Assembly: GCF_011386835.1 (NCBI RefSeq)
Contig: NC_088797.1
Location: 60,165,587-60,229,586 of the forward strand
Direction: 5' to 3'
DNA length: 64,000 nt
From: Chrysemys picta bellii
Lineage: Eukaryota > Chordata > Testudines > Emydidae
The notes under the pieces are model-generated. The model searched no databases. It had not been told where the DNA came from and saw nothing but the letters and a program-made list of their open reading frames with translations. Shown here piece after piece: positions 12,401 to 21,229 of this stretch; position 1 is the first letter of the stretch; each line of letters starts with the position of its first letter. The translations under genes were made by a program, and so were the position numbers.

Positions 12401-12895
12401 CTCTGCCCCAGGGAGCTGACAATCTAATAAGATGCTATATAAATTCATGTCTTCAGCAGAAGAAACAGGCCTTTTTAAATATTACAGTCAGATTCTTTAA
12501 TCAGTTGTTTTAGCAGCTACTCCTTCATGTTCCCTGACTCTGAGAACCTGATCCAATGCCCCTGGAAGTCAAGAGAGGCACCGCTTCAAAGGGTGTTGGA
12601 CCAGACCCTAAGCTCTGGGGGCCAGATTCTCATTACTTGCATTGCTAGAAAACCAGATTGACTTCATCAAAGTCAGTGCAGTTATGCCCCATTTACATGG
12701 AGATCAGAATCCAGCCTCCAGTTTTATACATTTAGATGTTCTGCTGATCATGGCAATAGCATTTCCCTGATAAATGATTCTCAAAAGCCTTTGGCAATGG
12801 GAGGCAGGAATAAATAGACACACGCTGCTGCTTTCTCTCTGATGCTGAATCTGCAACCCTCACTTCAGTCAGATTGACCTTTGTCCCATTGACAC
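9456..12895. other. Region upstream of ANXA8 start codon
   Basis: This should hold the ANXA8 promoter and any noncoding first exon, but I could not identify a TATA box, a CpG island or a convincing exon. A stretch near 12360-12430 (GGCGCTAGGTGCTGTACAAAC...CTGCCCCAGGGAGCTGACAATCTAA) resembles an ancient interspersed repeat common in amniotes. A partly palindromic repeat lies at about 12605-12715. Confidence 0.5.
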
Positions 12896-12903
12896 TTTGC
12901 AAG
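12896..12903. repeat. Left 8-bp target site duplication of the split hAT-like element
   Basis: tttgcaag here matches 20001-20008 exactly. The copies are now about 7.1 kb apart because of the provirus. Confidence 0.85.
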
Positions 12904-13611
12904 CAGGACCAGCACCAGGCACCAGCAAACCAAGCATGTGCTTGGGGTGGCACATTTTCAGGGGCGGCATTCCAGCCAGACTCTTTTTTGGGGGGGGAGG
13001 GAGGAGCAGGGGCAGCAAAAGCCTAGAGCCGGTCCTGGCAGCAGCAGCACGTCCTGCACGGGGGGCGCCCTGGGGCCGCTGCAGTTCGCGTCGGGGAGCA
13101 GTGCCCACACCTTATGGACGGGCGGGCTCTGAGCGGGGGACACTTGGGTTGGGGGCTGCCCCGCAGGGCGCACGGAACTGCTTGTAAGTGCCGCAGGGCG
13201 GCCGTCCCCCAGCGCCGCAGACGGGGCTCGGCGAAGCGGTTCGAGCTGCCCAGGGACTGAGGCAGGGTGGCCAGGAGCAGCAGTAGCAGCAGAGGGACCA
13301 TAGTGGGGACCGGTGCCCGGGGCGTTGCCGTGCAGGGCCCGCCTCCCGCTCTCTGGGGCTCCTCTCCCTCTGGGGCTGCCCTGCCCGGCTCCTCAGCCCT
13401 CTGCTGGGGCGGTCCCCCAGCTCTGCCCTCCTGGGTCCCGGCCGGTCCTGGAGGCAGGAGCCCTGGCTGGAGGAACCCTGGGCTGAGGCGCGGTCCGAGA
13501 GCCCCGCTGCTTGCCCCAACCCAGCCAGCGCCGGAGCGGCCGGAGGCAAGTCAGCGGAGTCAGCACTGGTCGGGGGAAGCCCAGTGCTGGGGCAGCAGGG
13601 AGTGTGGGTAG

Positions 13612-14173
13612 TGTTGCCGGCACAGGGGCCCGAGGACAGCAACAGTGAGGTTCGGTGCCCGGAGTGCTTCACACCAATAAACATGCCGGGGTGGAGAAAC
13701 AATCAAAGTTTATTTGAGATCTCAAAGTGGTGCAAGGAGACAGGCAAGTCTCAAATCGAGCACACCAGCAAAAACAGTTTCTCTCTTCTTTATACATTTT
13801 ACAACTAAGCCCCCCTCTTTCCCCCTCTCTACCACCTCCCCTTACTCCCCCTCCCCTCTCTACCGAAGGCATGTTTATACATTTAAGCAACTAAATCATT
13901 CTAGGGCTATAAATCTAGCTTGTTAGTAACTTCTCTCTAAACAGTTATTTGGTCCTGTTTACCCTTAGTTTATTACCCCTTCCCCAGCTAGAAACATGCA
14001 AACCTCATCATTATTGTTTGGTACCTGGTATGAACAAGGTTGTAATTGCTAACTAGCTATTTACACATTCCAATTCCTATCCTTGGCTTTTGAGGTCGAT
14101 TAGAGTTAAACATGGAAGGACAGAGTTTAAACATGGAAGAACTCTGGCTCAGGCAGGCATAGTAACCCCAACA
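13612..14173 (-). repeat. 3' LTR of the provirus (562 bp)
   Basis: A near-identical copy of 19270-19830, in the same orientation, directly after the polypurine tract on the minus strand. TATAAAG lies at 13794-13788 and AATAAA at 13714-13709. Differences from the 5' LTR are mostly transitions plus one C-run indel and a two-base change near 14125. Confidence 0.93.
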
Positions 14174-14174
14174 G

Positions 14175-14185
14175 TTCCCTCCTTT
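14175..14185 (-). promoter_or_regulatory. Polypurine tract of the provirus
   Basis: The minus strand reads AAAGGAGGGAA, then one C, then the 3' LTR. A purine run at exactly this place is the plus-strand DNA primer of retroviruses, so the LTR boundary is consistent. Confidence 0.75.
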
Positions 14186-14193
14186 GAGAATAC

Positions 14194-15573
14194 TCAACAA
14201 GTTTTTGGCTGAGTTTTCTCATATTCTGTAGACAAAATACGATTGAGTGCCATGGAGCTGGGGTTCTCAATGAGAGAGTATGCTGGGATTTCTGGGGAAC
14301 GGGGGGCACAAAGCTTACAGAGGAGCAATTTAAAACAAGCAATCAGGAGGAGGGTGACCAGGCACAGTACCACACCTGTAAGGAGGAGATGCACAAGGCT
14401 ATTTCCCAGTCCTCCCAGGTTGGGCAACCAACTCCAAAGGGAATCAAAAACTGTGGGTTCCCTTTCCTGAGCCTTCCACTGATCAAAAGCCTGTTCGGCT
14501 GACAGGACGTGCTTGTTAATGTCCTGTGAGTTTTCTGGGACATAAGTACAACCTTCACTCCAAATAAGGACACACACCCTGCCCTGGGAGGCTAAAACAT
14601 AATCTAAGGCCTGTCTATTTTGCAGGGACAGTAACCGGAGCTGGTAAAGCTCTGAGTTAAGGCTTTTCTCTATGGCCAAGGTCTCACTGGCATACTTGGT
14701 GAGAAACACAGAGAGCCTACGATAAAATTGAGCCAGTCGTCCTACCCCATAGGATGGGAGAAAGATCATACCCAATCTGTCTCCTTCTGTAATGGGCTCT
14801 AGCATACAAAGATCTACGCTGCCTGGCGCGGCCAGGGGGCAGTTTAGGGAGGACACAAAGGGGAGGGGCAAGATATCCTAGATAGCAGCTTCCATACCAC
14901 TGATGCGGTAGCCACTTATAGGCAGAGGTACCGCAAATATAAAAGGAGTGGCCATTCCCTACCAAGCCATTATAACCGCTACTCCACCTATTTACTTGTC
15001 TGTCATTAAACGATCCGAACCGGGCAGTAGAGTCGGATTTGCCGTGAACATAGACAGGGATGGAAACATCACTGTCAGGGGATAAATAATACTGACAGGT
15101 GCTATTCCCAGCAAACCAGGTGTGATTGCTGGACTTAAACTGTCGATAGCACACCAACCCAGGGGCCACTGGCCGTAACCTAATAGGGGAAGGGATATAT
15201 GTTGAGTTGGCCTGCGGCTTCCAGGGTTCGTCCCTTAATGCATACTGGGACTCAATGGTACAGTTCTGCGACAAGGGGTACCCGAGGCATTTTTCCCCCT
15301 ACTGAACCATCCCCAACAGATATCTGACCAATTCTGAGGAACCACCCTCCAGGGTAACCCTGCAGCATGGTGCAGGATTTGGGAGCATACCCAGCAGTTG
15401 GAGAGGTTAAACTCTTGGGCAAAGCAAACCTTCAGGGACTCATATGTCTTTGCCTCTAAGTTAGTAGGGATTCCTTTCCATCCCGCATGTGCCTGGGGGG
15501 AAACGGGAGTTAACAAGAGGAGTGTCCCTATGGCAAAGAGCACCACTGTGACAGACCCTGGATCTGAACTCAT
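14194..15573 (-). pseudogene. env: Envelope gene with two frame breaks
   Basis: The first frame starts at ATG 15573 with a signal-peptide-like hydrophobic segment (VVLFAIGTLLLLTP). It contains the SU CWVC motif at about 15398 and ends at 15235. A second frame (about 15274-14717) carries more SU sequence with several NxT/S sites and a furin-type RQRR at about 14830-14819. A third frame (about 14871-14194) carries TM: the LQNRQALDY segment, a cysteine loop, a 22-residue membrane anchor (LLLTGVVLCLVTLLLIACFKLL) and a cytoplasmic tail. The breaks lie near 15.28-15.30 kb and near 14.81 kb. In TM the loop reads C-x7-C rather than C-x6-C-C, because Gly stands where the middle Cys is expected. Env normally mediates receptor binding and fusion; this copy cannot make an intact one. 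Confidence 0.88.
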
Positions 15574-15782
15574 ATTAGGCAGGTGATCCTAGGGCCTAAC
15601 AATCACAATTCCCCAAATACCCACAAAATAACAATTACCAATAGTAAGCAGATTAAAAACAAAAGGGACCAGGCCACCAGGTTAGGCCGGTCCTGTGAAA
15701 ACAAACACAACCAACGCTCAGAGGTCTCGCGGGGAGTGCGCTGTGACTGTCCAAAGAGATCACAGGGCATTCCCAGCAGACA
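15574..15782 (-). other. Pol-env spacer of the provirus
   Basis: About 210 bp between the integrase stop and the env ATG, AT-rich in its left part. It would be expected to hold an env splice acceptor, but I could not single one out. Confidence 0.4.
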
Positions 15783-16472
15783 CTATTGTCGTCTGAATAA
15801 CAGCTTAAGTCTCAAATCGTCGCTGGCAGTCTTCTCTGCAGGCTGGATGGTCCACCGTTCAGGAGCAGGCACTGCTTTCAGACGAGAGTGATGAATCCAG
15901 TTTTTGTGTCCCTCAACCTTTGCTGCTGTATGGGAGACCAGCAGGACGGTGTAGGGTCCCTTCCACTTCTCTTGGAGAGGCTCGTCCTTCCAGGTCCGGA
16001 CGAGTACGGAATCGCCTGGCTGCAAGGAGTGGACAGGGGCATCCAGTGGGAGAGGTTGCAAATCTCTGGTATACCTGTGGAGAGAACAGAGAACAGCAGA
16101 CAGAGAGCACATGTACTGAGATAAGAAGCCACACCCCATTTCCCACTCCCCTGCCAGAACCGGTGTACCATTCATAGGCCATGCCCTTCCAAACATAATC
16201 TCGAAGGGACTGAGCCCTAACCTGCCCTTAGGGAGAGCGCGAATGCGGATCAGAACAAGGGGCAAAGCATCAGGCCACTTAAGGGAAGCCTCTTGGCAAA
16301 CCTTTGAGAGGTGCCGCTTAAGTGTCTGATTTGTACGCTCCACTACCCCACTGGCCTGCGGTCGCCATGGCGTGTGAAGCTTCCAGGGGATCTGTAGAGC
16401 ATCCAATATCTTCTGAACGACTTGGGATGTGAAGTGTGTTCCGTTGTCAGATTCCATCCACTGGGGGAGCAA
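15783..16472 (-). pseudogene. pol: Integrase C-terminal fragment
   Basis: A frame different from RT encodes the second half of a retroviral integrase. ESDNGTHF contains the second catalytic Asp, and PQASGVVERTNQT contains the catalytic Glu. A C-terminal SH3-like segment follows (QPGDSVLVRTW...KWKGPYTVLL). The zinc-binding domain and the first catalytic Asp are missing, so the protein cannot be active. The open frame has no ATG near its beginning, since it starts inside the deletion junction. It ends at 15783, about 210 bp before the env ATG. Confidence 0.88.
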
Positions 16473-16980
16473 TCTGAGCCTTACTCAGTGCCCCTTGATA
16501 TCCTCGAAGTCCAACAAAGTTCAGGAGGCTCACAGTGGCTTTAAGGCAAGAGGTTAGACCCACTGCAGCAATTAACAAGTCATCCACATATTGCAAGAGG
16601 AGGACTTTGTCCTCGTTGTCCCACTCCTCCAAGTCTCTAGCCAGGGCCTGGCTGAAAAGGGTGGGGGAATTTTTAAATCCCTGGGCCAGCACTGTCCAGC
16701 AAAGCTGCTTTCTAACCCTCCTTTTGTCCTCCCATTCGAAGGAGAAAATCTCCTGAGACTGGAGGTCAACCGGAATCGTGAAGAAAGCATCCTTTAAATC
16801 CAGGACTGAAAAATGGGTGTACTGCCCCCCTATAGAGGCCAACAATGTATACGGATTTGGAACAAGGGGGTGTAGAGTCTTAACCCGCTCATTAACCGCC
16901 CTCAGGTCCTGGACCAGCCGGTATGTGCCATTGGGCTTTTGTACAGGCAAGATAGGAGTGTTCCAAGCTGACTGGCATCC
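16447..16980 (-). pseudogene. pol: Reverse-transcriptase fragment (fingers/palm)
   Basis: The frame of the preceding entry resumes after the TGA. It encodes RT palm motifs VLDLKDAFF (first catalytic Asp) and LLQYVDDLL (YVDD at about 16590-16579), plus the QGFKNSPTLF motif between them. The coding match stops soon after a K-A-Q-I segment at about 16475, where the sequence joins the integrase fragment in another frame. The frame then ends at a stop at 16449-16447. The RT thumb, connection and RNase H are absent. Confidence 0.88.
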
Positions 16981-17574
16981 TCAAAGTACCCCGCACTTTA
17001 GGAACTGGTCTATAGTTTCCTGCAATCCCTCTCTGCCTTCCCTTTTGATTGGATACTGCTTGATTCGCACTGGATCTTTTCCTGGCAAGAGCTGATCAGT
17101 AATAGGAGTATGATGGGCTGCCTTTCCTGGGATCCCTGATGCCCATACCAGAGGAAAAACCCGCTTCTCCCATTGACTCCACTCTGGGGCTTGCATGGCT
17201 GAGGGCTCAATTGCAAATGTCATTATCCAGGCATTCTCTGGAGGTAAGGTGAGGCTTATTTCATCTTGAGTGAAATGCAGGGTGGCACCTAAGCGACAAA
17301 GCAGATCCCGTCCTAATACAGGCGTTGGACAAACCAGTCTGTGAGATAGAGTTCTGTTTCCCAAAGCACATTCCGCTGGGGCATAGACTGGGCACTTAGT
17401 TCCTTTCCCTGTGGCTCCCACCACAGTGAGAGAATCTGCCACAGGCAGCTGAAGGGGTTGGTTTACAGCAGTTCGTGCAGCTCCAGAGTCTATTAAAAAG
17501 TCTATGTCTGAATCTCCCACCCGCATTTTTACTCGGGGTTCCGGGGGCAGGATAGTCCGTCTCCCCTGACACCC
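16981..17574 (-). pseudogene. pro-pol: Retroviral protease and start of reverse transcriptase, in frame after gag UAG, ended by TGA
   Basis: Directly after the gag UAG (17577-17575) the same frame stays open to a TGA at 16983-16981. It contains the aspartic-protease active site in FLIDSGAARTAV (Asp codon at 17490), then LGRDLLCRLGA near the protease end, then the beginning of reverse transcriptase (IKQYPIKREGREG). Gammaretroviruses make Gag-Pro-Pol by reading through a UAG in this arrangement. The bases after UAG (GGGGTGTCAGGGGAGACGG) are purine-rich and could pair with the C-rich run near 17535-17545. Pairing and readthrough are inferred. The TGA interrupts the reverse-transcriptase domain in an otherwise continuous frame, so no full polymerase can be made. 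Confidence 0.88.
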
Positions 17575-18975
17575 CTATTCTTGATCCTCCGCTGCCATCA
17601 TAGGGGTACCTTCCCTTTCGGGGCACTCATTTTTCCAATGTCCCTCCTTTCGGCATATGGCACACTGGTTGCGACCCAGACGCCTTTCCTGTGAGCCAGG
17701 GCGCCCACGTCCTCTCATTCCCCGGCCCCTTCCACCTTCCTGAAATCTTCCCCTGCCACCAGCCTGTACTGCTGCAACCATCATTTTCACTTGCCTCTTT
17801 TCCTTTTCTCCCTCCCTAAGGCTGTAAGCCCTGTTTGCAGTTTCCAAAATCTGTGCCATTGTCATGCCCATCAAATCCTCCTTTTTCTGCAGTTTCCTTT
17901 TAATATCAGGGGTGGCACGGCTGGTAAAGATACCCTTCATAATTGCCTCAGTAGCCTGATCATCGGGGTTTACATTAGTAGTTTGCCTGATGGTATCCCG
18001 AATACGCTGCAGAAAAGCAACCGGACTCTCTTTTGGCTCCTGTACTAGCTCATACGGCTTAGCCCAATTGTTATGTCGGACAGCTGAGTGTCGGAGACCA
18101 TGTAATAGGAGCTCCTTGTATACAGTGAGACGGGTGAGATCTGCCGGCACGTTGGGATTCCACCGGGGGTCTGCTGTAGGGACCTGAACTGCAGCAACAG
18201 GAACGTTTGCTGCGTTTGCCTCATGTCTAAGCTGTGCCTCCTCTCGGGCCTTAGACACAACCTGATTACGCTCCACCTCAGACAGCAGGGTCCGCATAAG
18301 GACATTACAGTCATCCCAGTCAGGCTTATGGCTAGCCAGACACCCTTCAAAGACCGAGATAAACTTGCTTGGATTCGTAGAGAATTCCCCTGCCTGTGCC
18401 TTAAAAGCTGCCAGGTCCACTGGGTTAAAAGGCACCTGGGTATAAACCTGCATTGTAGTGGCTAGGCGATTTTCTGTTCCAGTACGGGCTATCTGAGTCT
18501 CAGTAATCAATGGATAGAATCCCACCGAGGGGGCAATCTCTGGGACCTCAGGCACCCTATCTTTATACGGTGGGGGTGTTGGAGCCGAAGGGGACACCGA
18601 CTCTGCCATTACAACCGGGGGAGGGTTCTGAGGACTAACAATAGTTACTACCGAACCTGTCGGAGTCAAATTACACTTTTGCAAAAGATCTGATCTATCT
18701 CTTAACAACATAAACAACTGTACATACATATGTTCATTCCATTTACCCGTACGCTGACAAAACAAAAGCAATTGAAGGATCGTATTATAATTAAGTGATC
18801 CCTCCGGTGGCCACCTTTCCTGGTCCTCTAGCTGATATTGAGGCCAGTCTACTGTACAGAACCTTTTTAATTTACCTTTAATCAACGGATCCGATCCAAA
18901 CACTTTCCAGTTCACCAGAATGCATTCTAAGGGCGTACACCTTGCCCTGCCTGCAGTACTCTGTCCCTGCCCCAT
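17575..18975 (-). CDS. gag: Endogenous retroviral Gag polyprotein, intact reading frame
   Basis: A 466-codon uninterrupted frame starts at ATG 18975 with MGQGQS, a glycine-2 myristoylation-type start. Regions in order are: matrix (residues 1 to about 120), a proline-rich segment with the PPPY late-budding motif at 134-137, and capsid with a major-homology-like segment around 314-331 (ESPVAFLQRIRDTIR). Next is a basic RG-rich stretch (405-428), then one zinc knuckle C-x2-C-x4-H-x4-C with C438, C441, H446 and C451. Gag assembles the particle and packages RNA. One knuckle and the PPPY site are gammaretroviral traits. It ends at UAG followed by a G-rich context (see the protease entry). The frame is complete while pol and env are broken, so either the insertion is young or gag has been retained. 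Expression is unknown. Confidence 0.93.
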   Translation of the reverse strand: MGQGQSTAGRARCTPLECILVNWKVFGSDPLIKGKLKRFCTVDWPQYQLEDQERWPPEGSLNYNTILQLLLFCQRTGKWNEHMYVQLFMLLRDRSDLLQKCNLTPTGSVVTIVSPQNPPPVVMAESVSPSAPTPPPYKDRVPEVPEIAPSVGFYPLITETQIARTGTENRLATTMQVYTQVPFNPVDLAAFKAQAGEFSTNPSKFISVFEGCLASHKPDWDDCNVLMRTLLSEVERNQVVSKAREEAQLRHEANAANVPVAAVQVPTADPRWNPNVPADLTRLTVYKELLLHGLRHSAVRHNNWAKPYELVQEPKESPVAFLQRIRDTIRQTTNVNPDDQATEAIMKGIFTSRATPDIKRKLQKKEDLMGMTMAQILETANRAYSLREGEKEKRQVKMMVAAVQAGGRGRFQEGGRGRGMRGRGRPGSQERRLGRNQCAICRKEGHWKNECPEREGTPMMAAEDQE

Positions 18976-19247
18976 ACTCTAGGGAGACACTGGGCGTCCC
19001 CAGGTCAAAACAGGTAAAGTCCCTACTGGACTGTTCCTACCTTATCCAAGGGCCCGGTTCTGCACCGTCGCCCGCAGCTGTTTCTCCACTAATCAAGCGC
19101 GTTGCACCGTTGTGCCCTCCGGGGTCGACCAAATCACGTCTCCGCCGAGGCCCCCGATGAAGTCACCGGTGAGCTCTGGGCGTCGGTCGTCGTTGTAATC
19201 CGTCGGCCGCCAGGAGGGATCCGGGCAAGGCTAAATTTCAGCCTCGA
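18976..19247 (-). other. 5' leader of the provirus
   Basis: The untranslated leader between primer-binding site and gag would hold the packaging signal and splice donor. It is GC-rich and CpG-rich. I could not assign a specific packaging structure. Confidence 0.5.
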
Positions 19248-19265
19248 GCCCACCCAGGGACGCCA
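19248..19265 (-). promoter_or_regulatory. Candidate primer-binding site
   Basis: Four bases after the 5' LTR, the minus strand reads TGGCGTCCCTGGGTGGGC. The TGG start is required to pair with a tRNA CCA end. I could not match the 18 bases cleanly to one vertebrate tRNA; a lysine tRNA is partly similar. The primer is therefore unassigned. Confidence 0.5.
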
Positions 19266-19269
19266 AGAC

Positions 19270-19830
19270 TGTTGCCGGCACAGGGGCCCGAGGACAGCAA
19301 CAGTGAGGTTCGGTGCCCGGAGTGCTTCACGCCAATAAACATGCCGGGGTGGAGAAACAATCAAAGTTTATTTGAGATCTCAAAGTGGTGCAAGGAGACA
19401 GGCAAGTCTCAAATCGAGCACACCAGCAAAAACAGTTTCTCTCTTCTTTATACATTTTACAACTAAGCCCCCTTTCTCCCCCTCTCTACCACCTCCCCCT
19501 ACTCCCCCTCCCCTCTCTACCGAAGGCATGTTTATACATTTAAGCAACTAAATCATTCTAGGGCTATAAATCTAGCTTATTAGTAACTTCTCTCTAAACA
19601 GTTATTTGGTCCTGTTTACCCTTAGTTTATTACCCCTTCCCCAGCTAGAAACATGCAAACCTCATCATTATTGTTTGGTACCTGGTATGAACAAGGTCGT
19701 AATTGCTAACTAGCTATTTACACATTCCAATTCCTGTCCTTGGCTTTTGAGGTCGATTAGAGTTAAACATGGAAGGACAGTTTTTAAACATGGAAGAACT
19801 CTGGCTCAGGCAGGCATAGTAACCCCAACA
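19270..19830 (-). repeat. 5' LTR of the provirus (561 bp)
   Basis: On the minus strand it starts TGTTGGGGTTACTATGCC at 19830 and ends GCCGGCAACA at 19270, giving TG...CA ends with short inverted termini. A minus-strand TATAAAG at 19452-19446 and an AATAAA at 19372-19367 about 75 bp later define a plausible U3-R-U5 order. It is 1 bp shorter than the other LTR through a change in a C/T-rich run. Confidence 0.93.
19446..19452 (-). promoter_or_regulatory. Putative TATA box of the 5' LTR
   Basis: TATAAAG is read on the minus strand. It lies about 380 bp from the LTR start and about 75 bp before the AATAAA at 19372-19367, the order expected at a U3/R boundary. No transcription data support activity. 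Confidence 0.55.
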
Positions 19831-20000
19831 GTAGGGTGGGGGGAGAGCCCAGGATTGGGGTGGCAGGGGGTGTGGGTGGAGTTGGGGGGAGAGCCCAGCA
19901 CTGGGGAGGCAAGGAGGTGCGGGGGCAGCCCAGGGCTGGGGTGGGGGGGCAGCCAAAAATTTTTTTGCTTGGGACGGCAAAAAACCTAGAGCTGGCCCTG

Positions 20001-20008
20001 TTTGCAAG
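20001..20008. repeat. Right 8-bp target site duplication of the split hAT-like element
   Basis: tttgcaag is identical to 12896-12903 and directly follows the terminal GGCCCTG. Confidence 0.85.
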
Positions 20009-20897
20009 AGTACTCATTGACATGAACAAGGCTTGGAGAACTGGGCCCTGCAATCGTAATGGCTTATTTTCTACCTAGTAGGCCCAGCACAGCAATACCG
20101 TGAGCTCAACCTGCAGTTCAAAGGTTTGGGTAGTTCTCCACAGTAGATCTCTTGATAATATGGAAGCTTACTTGTAGAACAAACAAATCCAGACAGTCCT
20201 GTTCGAGGCAACTCGTGAGTACTGGTTTTCATATGGACAAATGCAAAGCTACTTGAAATACAGGGTTTTTCACATTTTATAGTGAACTTGCAAAAAAAAA
20301 AAAAAAAAGCAAAAATAAACCCCAAAAAACAAAAAGGGGGAGTTGATGGGGGGGGGGAGGGTTGCCATGGTGCACAAATAATTTGTGCACTAGTCAGAAG
20401 GGAAAATAGGCCAAAAATGCTATTAATAAAGTGAATTTTTTTTAAAGTCTTCTGCAAGAGCAAAGAGTGGCTTTGCCACTTAAAAAAATAATCCAGTGTA
20501 CCATAAATTGTGCATCCTTATATAGCCCTGTCACCATAATAGCTGAACACCTTGCAAACATTAATCCTCACAACGTCCGAGGGCAAGCTAAGAATCAGAG
20601 CCAGATCTCCTGGGTTCCAGCCCACTGCTTTAGCTACAAGACCTCCTCAGTTTGAAAGGGTTGCAAAAATTGCACCAATTGCAAAAGTAAGTAAGAGGAA
20701 ATGAAAAAACAACAACAAAAATTGTGAATTTCTCTCTGCTCTAATTTTATCACAAGTATTGTACACAATGTCCAAATGTTTCAAACTTGGAAGCCTAAAA
20801 TTAAGCTAAACCACATTTAGGCATCCAAATAAAAGTGGCCTGAGATTCAGGGCTTATCTATATGGGGAAAGCTGACCAGCAGAACTATACTGGGATA

Positions 20898-21017
20898 GTA
20901 TCAGAGGGGTAGCCGTGTTAGTCTGGATCTGTAAAAAGCGACAGAATCCTGTGGCACCTTATAGACTAACAGAAATATTGGAGCATAAGCTTTCGTGGGT
21001 GAATGGGGAAATTCATC
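20898..21017 (+). mobile_element. Short retroposon (GTAGCCGTGTTAGTC family) with 20-bp target duplication
   Basis: A 120-bp insert beginning GTATCAGAGGGGTAGCCGTG and containing CATAAGCTTTCGTGGGTGAA. It is flanked by direct repeats of 20 bp (20878-20897 and 21018-21037) that differ at one base. Long direct repeats of variable length point to LINE-type target-primed insertion rather than a DNA transposon. Related sequence occurs in minus orientation near 21750-21800 and 23166-23602. I know it as an abundant turtle/crocodile repeat but cannot name its class. Confidence 0.8.
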
Positions 21018-21163
21018 AGCAGAACTACACTGGGATAATTATACCACTAGAGTTATACCATATAACTCCCCAGGTGGATATTCACTCCAGAATAAGAGTG
21101 TCCACATCATAGGGAGCTATACCAGTATAACTTCAGCAACAGAACTATCCCAGCATCTGATGA

Positions 21164-21225
21164 GCCCAGCACTGGGGAGGCAAGCGGGTACGGGGGGAGC
21201 CCAGGGCTGGGGTGGGGGGCAGCCA

Positions 21226-21226
<1 letters not shown>
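21164..21226 (+). repeat. Fragment of the GC-rich hAT-like family
   Basis: GCCCAGCACTGGGGAGGCAAG and GGGCTGGGGTGGGGGGCAGCC repeat the sequence at about 19886-19958 inside the element that hosts the provirus. It stops at a CA repeat. Confidence 0.6.

Positions 21227-21229
<3 letters not shown>

Larger units (their letters stand above)
13612..19830 (-). mobile_element. Gammaretrovirus-like endogenous provirus (ERV1 class), defective
   Basis: The minus strand reads LTR, primer-binding site, gag, protease, truncated pol, env, polypurine tract, LTR. The 4-bp duplication GTAG flanks it at 13608-13611 and 19831-19834, as expected for gammaretroviral integration. Class is supported by a single CCHC zinc knuckle in Gag, a PPPY late motif, gag and pro in one frame separated by UAG, and an Env with CWVC in SU and an LQNR-type segment in TM. 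The internal region between the LTRs is only about 5.1 kb because roughly 1.9 kb of pol is missing. Damage seen: an in-frame TGA in RT, the pol deletion with a change of frame, and two frame breaks in env. Gag is intact. By eye the LTRs differ at about 8-9 of 562 positions, so the insertion is young relative to most repeats around it. Confidence 0.95.
12904..20000. mobile_element. hAT-like GC-rich element split by the provirus
   Basis: The left end CAGGACCAGCACCAGG and the right end CCTAGAGCTGGCCCTG form imperfect inverted termini starting CAG and ending CTG. They are flanked by a perfect 8-bp duplication, tttgcaag, at 12896-12903 and 20001-20008, the duplication length of hAT transposons. 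With the retrovirus (13612-19830) and its duplicated GTAG removed, the original element was about 875 bp. The interior is very GC-rich and CpG-rich. It has several long open frames on both strands that look compositional rather than genic. No transposase was seen, so it is nonautonomous. Near 13020-13039 an internal copy of the terminal motif (AGCCTAGAGCCGGTCCTG) suggests a composite or internally rearranged element. Confidence 0.85.

Noticed and set aside
13112..13702. Long open frame of 196 codons in the GC-rich segment
   Set aside because: It crosses the boundary between the hAT-like element and the LTR, has extreme GC composition with open frames in several registers, and shows no domain.
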